Assembly (NCBI RefSeq): GCF_018332715.1
Contig: NZ_BOQP01000016.1
Location: 1-64,000, forward strand
Direction of reading: 5' to 3'
Length of the DNA: 64,000 nucleotides
From: Winogradskya consettensis
Lineage (GTDB): Bacteria > Actinomycetota > Actinomycetes > Mycobacteriales > Micromonosporaceae
In this document: one piece after another, positions 9,182 through 17,433 of the stretch
How positions within the stretch are numbered: position 1 is the first letter of the stretch
Layout: each line of letters opens with the position of its first letter
Made by a program: the position numbers and the translations under genes
Notes under the pieces: model-generated
Seen by the model: the letters and a program-made list of their open reading frames with translations, nothing else
What the model was told of the DNA's origin: nothing
The model's database searches: none

Positions 9182-10605
9182 AAGCCGCGGAGTTACGCCG
9201 CTGGATCCGCGTCAGGCGGCTGCGCGGGGCGCGGGGCCGGTGGAGCGCGGACGGCATCTACACCGTGGTCCTGTCCGCGGCGTTCGCGGTGCTGGCCGTG
9301 GCCACCTCGGCGCGCGGGCCCGGCATCGCTCTGACGGTCGCCGCTCCGGCCGGGGCTGCGCTGGCGCTCTGGGCGGCCGCGACGTTCGGCCCGCTCGGGC
9401 TGTCCCGGCCGACCCTGATGTGGGTCGCGACCGGCCCGGTCAGCCGCCGCGACCTGCTGCTGCCCCGGCTGACCGCGGTGCTCGGCGTCGGCGGGACGAC
9501 CGGCCTGCTGACCGTGCTCGTGTCCCACGCGCCGACCGCGGGCCTGCTGGTGCTCGCGGCCGCGACGGGCGTGCTGCTCGCCGGGGTGGCCGCCGGGATC
9601 CAGATCACCGCCCGCAATGCGACCCCGATCCTGCGTACCCTCGCCGCGGGAAGCCTGGCCGCCGCCCTGCTCATGCCCCGGACCGCTGCGCTCGCGCCGG
9701 GCCCGGCCGTGACCGGTGTGGTAGTGGCCGCCGCCCTGCTGGTCGTGGTGGGCGTCGTGGCGCGCCTCGACCGCATCCGCATCGGTGCGCTGAGCGGCGA
9801 CGGCGCGGCGACGCTCATCAACGGTATCGGCACCGCGGACCCCGGCCTGCTGACCCGCGCCGCCGAGGAACGCCGCTGGCGTGGCCGCACCCTGCGCGGA
9901 CGGCTCCCGGCTCGCAGCGGTGGACGGGCGATCGTCGCCCATGACGTGCTCGCGTACCTCCGGCTGCCCGGGCGCGTGGCGCTGACCGTCGCGCTCGGCG
10001 CCGTACCCGTCATCGTTGCCGGTCCTGGCACGTCACCCACGGTCCTGCTCGGCAGCTGGGCGGTCGCGGCGCTGCTCGCGGCAGGCCAGACCACCAGCAA
10101 CGTACGCCACGACGCCGACCGCCCGACCCCCGCGCGCCTGCTCGGCCTGACCGGCCAGCACCTGCTCGCCCTGCGCTCGGCGTTGCCCACGGTCGTCGCG
10201 GCGCTCTGGTCGGCCACGGCGCTCGCCCTGGTGGCAGCCCGGACCGGAGGCGACATCGCCGCGGCACTCGTCCTCGGCGCGGCCTCGGGCCCGGCCCTGG
10301 CCGCGGGAGCTCTGCGCTCGGCCCGCCGCTCACTGGTCCGCCACGACTACCCGCTGATCGTCACCCCGATGGGCGTCGTCCCGAGCGGCCCGTTCCTCTG
10401 GCTCGCCCAGGGCCCCGACCTAGCACTGCTAGGCTCACTGCCACTGCTCATCGCCCTTGCCACCGCAACGTACGGCTGGCTCGCCTCACTCATCCAGGCC
10501 GCCATGGCCACCGCGGTCCTGGCCGGCTTCCTCACCCGCCGCCCCGGCGCCTTCCGCCTCAAACCCCTGCTGCACCGCACCGCCACCGTCATCTGGCGGC
10601 TCTGA
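9178..10605 (+). CDS. ABC transporter membrane protein
   Basis: A 475-residue polytopic protein with an N-terminal basic stretch (MKAAELRRWIRVRRLRG) and many hydrophobic helices of high Ala/Val/Leu content. It has no periplasmic-binding or nucleotide-binding motif. The ATG at 9178 overlaps the ATPase stop (ATGA), which identifies it as the partner permease. The frame stays open back to 8890, but that part is antisense-like shadow of the ATPase gene. Its stop directly abuts the stop of the converging oxidoreductase gene. Exporter function is inferred from the pairing. Confidence 0.85.
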   Translation: MKAAELRRWIRVRRLRGARGRWSADGIYTVVLSAAFAVLAVATSARGPGIALTVAAPAGAALALWAAATFGPLGLSRPTLMWVATGPVSRRDLLLPRLTAVLGVGGTTGLLTVLVSHAPTAGLLVLAAATGVLLAGVAAGIQITARNATPILRTLAAGSLAAALLMPRTAALAPGPAVTGVVVAAALLVVVGVVARLDRIRIGALSGDGAATLINGIGTADPGLLTRAAEERRWRGRTLRGRLPARSGGRAIVAHDVLAYLRLPGRVALTVALGAVPVIVAGPGTSPTVLLGSWAVAALLAAGQTTSNVRHDADRPTPARLLGLTGQHLLALRSALPTVVAALWSATALALVAARTGGDIAAALVLGAASGPALAAGALRSARRSLVRHDYPLIVTPMGVVPSGPFLWLAQGPDLALLGSLPLLIALATATYGWLASLIQAAMATAVLAGFLTRRPGAFRLKPLLHRTATVIWRL

Positions 10606-11526
10606 TCACGAGTTCACCAGCACGATCTTGCCTCGTACGCTGCCCGCCTCCCCGGCACGGTGAGCCTGCGCGACATCTTCCAGGGCGAACGTCCGCCCGA
10701 CCCGAACGGTGAACGCCCCCGCCTCGACCAGCCCCGCGACCTGGGCGAGCGAATAGAGCGCCCGGCCCGAGTCACCCCGGCTGAACCGTACGCCGTACTC
10801 CTGGGCCCCCGCGTGGTCCGCGACGGTGAGCACGTGCTCCGGGCCGCCCGCGAGCTCGATCAACTCGGGCAGGTTACCGCTGCCGGCCACGTCGAGGGCG
10901 AGGTCCACGCCGTCGGGGGACAGCTCGCGTACCCGGTGTGCGAGGCCGTCCCCGTACGCCACAGCTTCCGCACCGAGGCTGCGCAGCAGCTCGTGGGTCG
11001 CCGGGCTGCCGGTACCGATGACCCGCGCGCCACGCGCCACAGCGAGCTGAACCGCCGCACTACCCACGCTGCCGGACGCACCACTGACAAGAAGAGTGAC
11101 GCCGCTGCCGCGGCTGGGCTGGGTTTCGATGCCGAGCTGGTCGAGGGCGCGGGCGGCGGTCTCCACGGCGGACGGGAGCGCGGCGGCCGCGGCGAAGTCG
11201 AGCGACGCCGGGATGGTGGCGTAGTGGGACAGCACCGCGAGCTCCGCCTGCGCGGCACCGTCGGGCGAGAACCCGAACACGCGGTCACCGAGGGCGACAT
11301 CCGTGACCCCGGCACCGAGCTCGTCGACGAGGCCGGCTGCTTCGTACCCCAGGGTCTGTGGGAGGTCCTGATCCATCAGCCCCTGGCGCTTCTTCCAATC
11401 GCTCGCATTGACCCCGGCCGCCCGAACCGCGATCCGCACCTGCCCCGCACCCGGGTGCGGGTCCGGCAGATCGGCGAGCTCGAGCACATCCGGGCTCCCG
11501 AACCGACTGAACCGTGCTGCCTTCAC
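10606..11526 (-). CDS. NADPH:quinone oxidoreductase (zeta-crystallin-like MDR)
   Basis: A 306-residue medium-chain dehydrogenase/reductase of the quinone oxidoreductase type, which lacks catalytic zinc. The GroES-like half has LPDPHPGAGQVRIAVRAAGV followed by NASDWK, LGYEAAGLVDELG and GDRVFGFSP. The Rossmann half has VSGASGSVGSAAVQLA as the NADPH motif. The chosen start is GTG 11526 (MKAARFSRFGSPDVLELADL) with GGGAG 6 bp upstream. A truncated MarR-family gene lies divergently upstream with a palindrome between, suggesting former MarR control of a quinone/oxidative-stress enzyme. Confidence 0.92.
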   Translation of the reverse strand: MKAARFSRFGSPDVLELADLPDPHPGAGQVRIAVRAAGVNASDWKKRQGLMDQDLPQTLGYEAAGLVDELGAGVTDVALGDRVFGFSPDGAAQAELAVLSHYATIPASLDFAAAAALPSAVETAARALDQLGIETQPSRGSGVTLLVSGASGSVGSAAVQLAVARGARVIGTGSPATHELLRSLGAEAVAYGDGLAHRVRELSPDGVDLALDVAGSGNLPELIELAGGPEHVLTVADHAGAQEYGVRFSRGDSGRALYSLAQVAGLVEAGAFTVRVGRTFALEDVAQAHRAGEAGSVRGKIVLVNS

Positions 11527-11630
11527 ATGCTGCTCCCGTCCTCCACCAAGCGGTATCCGACGGTACCGAAGTGAACCGCGCAGCAAGCCCCACTCCTGCG
11601 AAGCCGATCGCCTCCGCCCCAGACTGTCAG

Positions 11631-11644
11631 CCTAGATTCCTAGG
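11631..11644. promoter_or_regulatory. Palindromic operator-like site, CCTAGATTCCTAGG
   Basis: An inverted repeat CCTAG-ATTC-CTAGG lies between the oxidoreductase start and the MarR remnant. MarR regulators typically bind such short AT-richer palindromes in divergent promoters. It stops immediately before the point where MarR similarity should begin but is missing. Confidence 0.5.
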
Positions 11645-11654
11645 ATGCCTTAAA

Positions 11655-11864
11655 GGGTGTGCCCACGGACGGGCCGCGCACTCCCGGGACCGCCGCAGCT
11701 ACGCCGTGCACCTCACCCCGGCGGGCCGGGAGCGACTGGCTGCTGCGGAGGCCACGGCGAGCGAGGTGATGGCCGGTCTGCCCGCGCCGTTCTCGGCCGC
11801 GGAACGCGACCGGCTCCACGCCCTGCTCGCCCGCTTCATCGCGCACGCCGCCGACGGGGGATGA
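11655..11864 (+). pseudogene. C-terminal remnant of a MarR-family regulator
   Basis: The frame reads [20 protein letters not shown] followed by [20 protein letters not shown] and [11 protein letters not shown]. This is the end of the MarR wing (D-x-R-S-x-x-V-x-LTP-x-G) plus the C-terminal dimerisation helix. The N-terminal helices and recognition helix are absent: upstream in the same frame is antisense and promoter sequence of the oxidoreductase, with no HTH. A full MarR is about 140-150 residues; only about 65 remain. I infer an internal deletion that kept the operator region and removed the start and DNA-binding part. A product, if made, could not bind DNA. Confidence 0.75.
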
Positions 11865-11899
11865 TCGAAGCCGGCCGTGATCACCCAGCGAAGGGCAGC

Positions 11900-12373
11900 A
11901 TGACGATGACCGAGGAACGCCCGCCATTCCCGCCGTTCACCCTCGACACCGCCCGGGCCAAGGTGCAGGCTGCCGAGGACGCCTGGAACACGCGCGAACC
12001 GGAGCGGGTCGCTCTCGCGTACACGCAGGATTCGGTTTGGCGTAACCGTGACGTCTTTCTGCAGGGGCGTGACCAGATCGTCGAGTTTCTCACCGCGAAA
12101 TGGCAGCGCGAGCGCGACTACGCACTTCGAAAGAGCCTGTGGTCCTTCACAGACGACCACATCGCGGTCCGCTTTCAGTACGAGTGGCACGACAGCGACG
12201 GCAACTGGTTCCGCAGCTACGGCAACGAGCTGTGGGAATTCGACGAGCGTGGCCTGATGAGCCGCCGCGAGGCCAGCATCAACGACGTCGCCATCACCGA
12301 ATCCGAGCGCCGCCTCTTCGGTCCCCGCCCCGCCGACGAGCGCAGCCCCGCCCACGACATCCCACTGCGATAG
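11900..12373 (+). CDS. DUF1348 / NTF2-like protein
   Basis: A 157-residue protein matching the DUF1348 family of the NTF2-like fold: [20 protein letters not shown], then [32 protein letters not shown], and [19 protein letters not shown]. These are nearly diagnostic blocks. Length is typical. ATG 11900 is chosen; ATG 11906 two codons on is possible. No signal peptide. The family has no firmly known reaction. It sits just after the MarR remnant and converges on the next NTF2-type gene. Confidence 0.9.
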   Translation: MTMTEERPPFPPFTLDTARAKVQAAEDAWNTREPERVALAYTQDSVWRNRDVFLQGRDQIVEFLTAKWQRERDYALRKSLWSFTDDHIAVRFQYEWHDSDGNWFRSYGNELWEFDERGLMSRREASINDVAITESERRLFGPRPADERSPAHDIPLR

Positions 12374-12379
12374 CGGCCC

Positions 12380-13261
12380 TCACAGGGGGATGGGGTCGGT
12401 GCCGTGGCCTATGCGGGCGACCACCAGGCCGGTGGGGGAGACCTCGGCGTATTCGGCGGTGTGGAAACGCAGGACGGTGCCGGTGGGGGATTCGATTGTC
12501 CAGCGGAGTTCGTGGAAGAAGAACCAGTCGTCGACGTGCTGGTTGATCAGCGCGAGTTCGCGTACCGAATAGTGGTCGTAGAAAGCGGTGAGGTGCGCTC
12601 GCAGCTCGTCCCGGGTGTGCAGTTCGACCAGGGTGCCGGCATCGGTGAGATAGTCGCGGGTGCCGGTCTGGGTTTCGGGGTGGGCGTGGGCGGCGATGGT
12701 GTCCACGTCACCGGTCCGGAACGCGTCGAGCAGCCGGGTCTGGAGGGCGGCGACGGCGTAGCGGGCGGCGAGGGGACCGTCGGCGGGGTCGCCGGGCATG
12801 GCGGCGGATTGGGTGCGGCCCCAGAAGAGTTCGCCGGTTATGCCTTCGGAGCCCATGGTCGGGAAGAGCACGATGACCGGGCGCTGGCTCTCCGCGCCGG
12901 TGGCTTTGGCGCGGCCACGGCCGATGCCGCTGACGAAGGAATACCAGGAGCCGTGGAGTTCGGTCATCGGGCGGATCGCGACGACCGCGGAGAATCGGTG
13001 CATGTTGCGGTACGTCTCCGCGATGCCGTCGTAGGTCGCGACGATGCGCTGGGTGGGGATCTCGTGACCGGGTTCCACCGCGGGGCTCACCGTGTACGCG
13101 TACGGCCCGCTCGGTGCCAGCGTTGCCAGGATTTCGTCGATGTCGTCGACGTACTCCGCGTTGACGTGCCGCCACATCGTCTCCGCGGCTGACACCTGCA
13201 GGTCTGACGTGACGAGAAGCTCCCCGGCATGCGTTCTGTCTCTCATCTCCATAGGAGACAT
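12380..13261 (-). CDS. SnoaL/NTF2-fold protein with two domains
   Basis: A 293-residue soluble protein that appears to hold two NTF2-like modules: residues about 20-150 (ETMWRHVNAEYVDDIDEILA, then GSWYSFVSGIG) and about 160-290 (ALQTRLLDAFRTGDVDTIAA, then DDWFFFHELRWTIES). The fold is used by polyketide cyclases, dehydratases and binding proteins, so no reaction can be assigned. An AGGA lies 6 bp before the ATG at 13261. It is divergent from the dehydrogenase at 13324, with about 60 bp between, and could share its regulation. Confidence 0.75.
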   Translation of the reverse strand: MSPMEMRDRTHAGELLVTSDLQVSAAETMWRHVNAEYVDDIDEILATLAPSGPYAYTVSPAVEPGHEIPTQRIVATYDGIAETYRNMHRFSAVVAIRPMTELHGSWYSFVSGIGRGRAKATGAESQRPVIVLFPTMGSEGITGELFWGRTQSAAMPGDPADGPLAARYAVAALQTRLLDAFRTGDVDTIAAHAHPETQTGTRDYLTDAGTLVELHTRDELRAHLTAFYDHYSVRELALINQHVDDWFFFHELRWTIESPTGTVLRFHTAEYAEVSPTGLVVARIGHGTDPIPL

Positions 13262-13323
13262 GACGATCCTGACGCGGTGCTGACGTCAGCGTTCTGTCAG
13301 GCCGTTCTGGTTCTCTTGCAGCC

Positions 13324-14340
13324 ATGATGAAGTCGGTAATCGTGACCGGACCTGGGAAAACGGCGACGATCGAGGTGGAGCGGCCGGTCGCCGGGCCGGG
13401 AGATGTGCTCGTCAGGATGCGGGCGTGCGGCATCTGCGGCTCGGACGGGCTCTACATCTCGGTCGGTGGCATACCGCCCCGGCAGGGCGCGACCCCGCTG
13501 GGCCACGAACCCGCCGGGGAGATCGTCTCGATCGGCGCCGGGGTCCGGGACCTTGCCGTCGGTGACCACGTGGTGCTGAATCCGATGGCCGCCGCGGACG
13601 GCATCATCGGCAGCGGCGGTGCGCAGGGCGCCCTGTCGGAATACGTGTTGGTCCGCGGCGCCGAGGCCGGCACGCACCTCGTGACGATCCCGGCGCACAT
13701 CCCGTTCGAGGTGGCGGCTCTGAACGAGCCGATGGCGGTGGCAGGGCACGCAGTGAACCGTACGCAGCCCAAGGCGGGCGACAAGGTCGTCGTGTTCGGC
13801 GCCGGCCCGATCGGCCTCGGCGCGACGATCGCCTACAAACTGCGCGGCGCCCACGTCGTGGTGGTCGACATCGTGCCCGGCCGCCTGGAGAAGGCCCTCG
13901 CCGTGGGCGCCGACGCGGTCATCAACTCGGCATCGGCCCCGGTCGACGAGCTCCTGATCGACCTGCACGGCGAAGCACCGCCCAGCTTCGCCCGCGGTCG
14001 CAGGGCCGGCACGGACATCTACCTCGACGCGGCCGGCGTACCCCAGGTGATCGAAACGGCCACCAGGCTGGCCAGGCACGGAGCGACGCTCGGCGTGGTC
14101 GCCGTGCACAAACGGCCGGTCCCGCTCGACCTCGGTGCCCTGCTGACCACGGAGCTGACCGTCGTCCTGTCGATGGGCTACCCGACGGAGATCTTCGAGG
14201 TCACCCGCGACCTCATAGAAAACTGGCAGCGGTACGCCCTCATCGTCAGCGACACCATCCCGTTCGCCGAAGCCCAGCGCGCCCTCGACCTCGCCACGAC
14301 ACCCGGCGCGGCCGACAAAGTGGTGGTCACTTTCCCGTGA
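13324..14340 (+). CDS. Zinc-type alcohol dehydrogenase family protein
   Basis: A 338-residue MDR enzyme of the threonine/butanediol dehydrogenase branch. Catalytic-zinc residues are visible as Cys in MRACGICGSDG, the pair in LGHEPAGE, and a Glu in LNEPMAVAGHAV. The NAD(P) motif is FGAGPIGLGA. The loop that normally carries four structural-zinc cysteines reads LNPMAAADGIIGSGGAQGAL and has none, so it should bind only the catalytic zinc. A dehydrogenase of secondary alcohols, polyols or similar is likely; the substrate is unknown. ATG 13324 or 13327 begins the protein (MMKSVIV). Confidence 0.88.
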   Translation: MMKSVIVTGPGKTATIEVERPVAGPGDVLVRMRACGICGSDGLYISVGGIPPRQGATPLGHEPAGEIVSIGAGVRDLAVGDHVVLNPMAAADGIIGSGGAQGALSEYVLVRGAEAGTHLVTIPAHIPFEVAALNEPMAVAGHAVNRTQPKAGDKVVVFGAGPIGLGATIAYKLRGAHVVVVDIVPGRLEKALAVGADAVINSASAPVDELLIDLHGEAPPSFARGRRAGTDIYLDAAGVPQVIETATRLARHGATLGVVAVHKRPVPLDLGALLTTELTVVLSMGYPTEIFEVTRDLIENWQRYALIVSDTIPFAEAQRALDLATTPGAADKVVVTFP

Positions 14341-14357
14341 TCAGGGGTTCCGTGGAA

Positions 14358-14388
14358 TTGGATCCCCCTTAATATCAAGAGGATCCAA
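14358..14388 (+). terminator. Hairpin after the dehydrogenase gene
   Basis: An inverted repeat with arms TTGGATCC and GGATCCAA plus an inner CTT/AAG pairing forms a stem-loop 17 bp after the dehydrogenase stop. It lacks a long T tract, as is common in actinobacteria. A terminator is the simplest reading. Confidence 0.5.
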
Positions 14389-14434
14389 CGAGCCAGAAGG
14401 TCTGACCCCGCAGCAGGGCTAGCACGTCGAGGTC

Positions 14435-15556
14435 GTGCCCGACGGTGATCAGCGGTGGTCGCTGCTGATCGTCAGGGAACAGGCGCCGCGGCGGCGGGGC
14501 CGGTGGTGGACTGGTCGGGTGGAACCGGAGCTGGATGATGAGGAACTTCAGCAGCGCGAGCTGGTGATGGCAATGCCCGCTCTGCCGCTACGGGCCCACG
14601 CGCAAGTGACCGCGCCTGTCGCCGGAGATCGGCTGGTGGGGGTGGCGGTCGGGGCCGGGAATGAAATGCAGGTGTTGTGGTGCGCGGCCCGGGACCGGGA
14701 TCCGCTGTTCCAGCTCGGGGGTGGTTGGCGTTCCCCGATATCTCACGGGAGGCCATTGCGGGCAGTCGACGTACGGCTGAGTGTGCATGTGGCGGGCGTC
14801 AGTGCGCTGGTCCGGACGATTCCGTCCTTTCCGTTCGCCTTTCCGCTCGTGCGTATGTTGCCGGGCGGGCGGATTCTGGCCGTGGGGAACAAGTGCGTCT
14901 GGCATCCGTCGGGGCCTGAGCGCAACGCCGTCGTCTACGGCGCGGATGGCCGGGTCGAGGCCGAGGCGACCTGGGGTGACGACATCTTGCACCTGATGGT
15001 CGGCGCCGATGACACGATCTGGGCAGGGTACGGCTCGATCGCGATCTGGGGCAGCGGCAACGGGTGGGGCGGGCCGGGCCCGGCGCCGCCGGGATGTCCC
15101 GGGCTGATCCGGTATTCGGCGGATGACCTGAGCCGGACCTGGAGCTATCCGCGGGAGAGTCCGTGGGGCGGCATCGATGACTGCGCTGCGCTGAACGTCG
15201 CGGACGACGGCACGTGGATCTCCTACTACAGCGGCTTGCCCCTTGTCCGGATTACGGAACGCGGTATTGCGGGTTGGCGCACCGACATTGTCCGCGGCGT
15301 CAGGGCTGTGGCGGTCGGCTACGAGCACGTTGCGCTTCTCGGGGGCTACGGAGCCGGCTTCGACGTGCTGACCGTCGGCACGTTGAACGACGGCCGGTTC
15401 GACATCGCCGGGCAGTACCGGCTCGTGTTGCCCGATGGCGGACCGATCGGCCAGGGCGCGGTGATCGGCCGGGGTGCTCTGCTGCACACGGTGATCGGGG
15501 ACACCTGGTATCAGTTCTCGGTCGATGACCAGTTCACCTGGAGCCATCGGGAGTAG
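14435..15556 (+). CDS. Hypothetical protein, beta-propeller-like
   Basis: A 373-residue protein I do not recognise as a named family. It is rich in Gly/Trp/Asp beta-strand repeats, such as LVRMLPGGRILAVGNKCVWH, then ILHLMVGADDTIWAGYGSIA and NVADDGTWISYYSGLPLVRI, spaced as in beta-propellers of NHL or WD type. There is no signal peptide or membrane helix. The GTG at 14435 has a weak ribosome binding site, and an internal ATG near 14567 is possible. Coding bias and the terminator right after the stop support a real gene. Function not assigned. Confidence 0.7.
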   Translation: MPDGDQRWSLLIVREQAPRRRGRWWTGRVEPELDDEELQQRELVMAMPALPLRAHAQVTAPVAGDRLVGVAVGAGNEMQVLWCAARDRDPLFQLGGGWRSPISHGRPLRAVDVRLSVHVAGVSALVRTIPSFPFAFPLVRMLPGGRILAVGNKCVWHPSGPERNAVVYGADGRVEAEATWGDDILHLMVGADDTIWAGYGSIAIWGSGNGWGGPGPAPPGCPGLIRYSADDLSRTWSYPRESPWGGIDDCAALNVADDGTWISYYSGLPLVRITERGIAGWRTDIVRGVRAVAVGYEHVALLGGYGAGFDVLTVGTLNDGRFDIAGQYRLVLPDGGPIGQGAVIGRGALLHTVIGDTWYQFSVDDQFTWSHRE

Positions 15557-15560
15557 GGGT

Positions 15561-15598
15561 GCGATGCCCGTCGTCCGGTGCCGGACGACGGGCATCGC
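15561..15598. terminator. Strong bidirectional terminator hairpin
   Basis: Perfect 18-bp arms (GCGATGCCCGTCGTCCGG and its complement) are separated by only two bases, so the tip opens to a small loop. It sits between two converging genes, 4 bp after the stop of the plus-strand gene and 16 bp before the stop of the minus-strand arabinofuranosidase gene, and can serve both. Confidence 0.85.
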
Positions 15599-15614
15599 GG
15601 TCAGCTGACAGCCG

Positions 15615-17099
15615 TCAGGAGGTGATCGACCAGAGCTGGCAGGTGTTGTTGAGCCACATCCAGAGGTCGGCCTTGGTGCCGTTGGCGGTGCCGCAGTTGA
15701 CGTTGTCGAGGACCATGCCGCTGTTCTCGGCGATGAGTTCGTAGCGGCCGTTGCCTGCGGGGATCACTGCCCATTGCTGGCAGAGGTTGCCCAGGGAGTC
15801 CCAGAGGTTGACGGCTGTGCCGAGGGCCTGGCCGCAGTTGACGGCGTCGAGGACCTTGTTTGCGTTCACATTGGTGATCGTCCATTTGTTGGCGCCGACG
15901 TTGGTGAAGCGCCATTGCTGGCAGGTGTTGCCGAGGGCGGTCCACTGGTCGATCGCTGTGCCGTTGGCGGTGCCGCAGTTGACGGCGTCGAGGAGTTTGC
16001 CGCTCTGGAGGTTGGTCAGTTTGTAGGTGGCGCCGTTGACCGGGAAGGTGACGCTCTTGGTGTAGCCGACCGAGACGATGTTTGACTGGACGGCGTTCTC
16101 GGTGGCGTCGGTGGGGTAGCCGCTGGTCATGACGCCCTCGAAGAAGGAGCCGACGGAGCCGTTGCTGTTGTCGCCGCCGATGCCGAGGATGATCGCGCCC
16201 TGTTTGGTCATCGGGTTGTAGCCGGACTGGGTCGGGAGTGCGCCGTTGTAACGCGTGGCCAGTGAGCCGGACTGGGCGTTGCCGTCCTTGATGGCGTACG
16301 CGGAGGTGCCGTTGTTCTTGAGCACTGCCGTCACGAACGGCGTGCTGCGACCGGTGTTGGCCGTCCAGGAGCCGTTGCCACCGGCGAACAGGCCGTTCTC
16401 CAGGTCCGCGGCGACGCGCGGGCCGGTGGCGCACGGCGAGAACCAGCAGAGCGTACCGAAATAGATCGCGTCCATGTCGCCGTTGCCCGTGTCGTTGTTG
16501 CTGGTCTCGGCGTTGCCGTAGTCGAAACAGCAGCGGTCGTTGTAGTGCGTTCCCTCGGTCACCATGTACATGCCCTCGGGTGCGCTGCCGGTGGCGATGC
16601 CGTTCGTGGCGTTGTTGCGGTAGCCGTTGCCGGCCGAGATGTAGACGCCGTAGACCTTGTGGCCGCCCGCGGTGACGGGCAGCGCCGCGGCGTTCGAGCC
16701 CTGGTCGGCGGTCGGGTTCGCGCCGCCGCCGGGGGCGATCGTCAGGTCGTTGTGCCGGGTCGTCTGGTCGTAGATGCGCACGATCGTGCAGTAGGTGCCG
16801 GAGCAGAACGAGTCCTGCGCGGCGGCGTTCGCGTAGCCGCCGGCGCTGAGCGTGCCGATGTTCGACGTGGCGCCGTCGGACCATCGGCGGACCTGGTAGA
16901 GCGATCCGTTGTACGCGCCGAACAGGGCACGCGTGGTGCTGTGCGCGGCGACGCAGGGGGTGCCGCCGCTGGCATAGATGTCACAGGACAGGGTGCCGGC
17001 GGCCTGGGCCGTGGTGGGTGCGGCGACCAGGGCGACGGCGGCGAGCAGGACGGAGGCCAGGAGTGCTTGCCATGATCGGCGCAGGGAGCGGAATCCCAT
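15615..17099 (-). CDS. Secreted GH54-type alpha-L-arabinofuranosidase with ricin-type lectin domain
   Basis: A 494-residue secreted enzyme for removal of arabinose side chains from plant polysaccharides. A signal peptide runs to about residue 35 (basic MGFRSLRRSW, hydrophobic core, ending AQAA). The catalytic domain of the arabinofuranosidase B (GH54) type follows: GTLSCDIYASGGTPCVAAHS at its start, then CCFDYGNAETSNNDTGNGDM and LGIGGDNSNGSVGSFFEGVM, with paired cysteines. The last 140 residues carry ricin B/CBM13 repeats with three QxW-like endings (CQQWRF, CQQWAV, CQLWSI). Start ATG 17099 has AAAGG upstream; the longer frame to 17213 would bury the signal peptide. Candidate acidic catalytic residues lie in the NAE and GGD blocks. 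Confidence 0.9.
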   Translation of the reverse strand: MGFRSLRRSWQALLASVLLAAVALVAAPTTAQAAGTLSCDIYASGGTPCVAAHSTTRALFGAYNGSLYQVRRWSDGATSNIGTLSAGGYANAAAQDSFCSGTYCTIVRIYDQTTRHNDLTIAPGGGANPTADQGSNAAALPVTAGGHKVYGVYISAGNGYRNNATNGIATGSAPEGMYMVTEGTHYNDRCCFDYGNAETSNNDTGNGDMDAIYFGTLCWFSPCATGPRVAADLENGLFAGGNGSWTANTGRSTPFVTAVLKNNGTSAYAIKDGNAQSGSLATRYNGALPTQSGYNPMTKQGAIILGIGGDNSNGSVGSFFEGVMTSGYPTDATENAVQSNIVSVGYTKSVTFPVNGATYKLTNLQSGKLLDAVNCGTANGTAIDQWTALGNTCQQWRFTNVGANKWTITNVNANKVLDAVNCGQALGTAVNLWDSLGNLCQQWAVIPAGNGRYELIAENSGMVLDNVNCGTANGTKADLWMWLNNTCQLWSITS

Positions 17100-17168
17100 G
17101 ATGTGCCTTTCGCGAGCATGCGATGCAGCGCTTGTCCATGGCGGGCGCTGCGGGAGGACGGGCACCGG

Positions 17169-17213
17169 TGTGAACGTTAACAAAGATTTACTTACATGTT
17201 TCGATTTTGTCAA
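17169..17213 (-). promoter_or_regulatory. Arabinofuranosidase promoter with LacI-like operator
   Basis: On the minus strand a perfect -35 TTGACA (17213-17208) is followed by a 17-bp spacer and a -10-like TAAATC (17190-17185). Directly downstream lies TGTGAACGTTAACA (17182-17169), a 14-bp palindrome with one mismatch and a central CG, the classic form of LacI-family operators. It would overlap the transcription start and block initiation, consistent with sugar-responsive control of the gene starting at 17099. Confidence 0.65.
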
Positions 17214-17227
17214 GGCCGTGAGGGCGG

Positions 17228-17280
17228 GGTGCGGCGGTGGTCAAGGCGGGAAAGATCTTGGCGAGGATCACCGCCGCACC
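17228..17280. terminator. Long-stem inverted repeat between minus-strand genes
   Basis: Arms GGTGCGGCGGTG (17228-17239) and CACCGCCGCACC (17269-17280) pair perfectly over 12 bp around a 29-nt loop with a small inner CAAG/CTTG pairing. It lies after the stop of the gene at 17434 and just before the arabinofuranosidase promoter, so it probably ends upstream transcription. The 334-bp intergenic region holds no other gene that I can support. Confidence 0.5.
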
Positions 17281-17433
17281 GGCTCCGAAAGCCGCGGCCG
17301 GGAACCGTCGCCGGGTCGCCCGCGGCGTTGCGCGGTGCGACCCCCTGCGTTCTGTCTGTCAGGAGCGGCCACAGTGGAGATCGTTCCTGGGCGGTTGCTG
17401 AGTTGAACCTGTCGGGACCCTTTGTTCGTCCGG

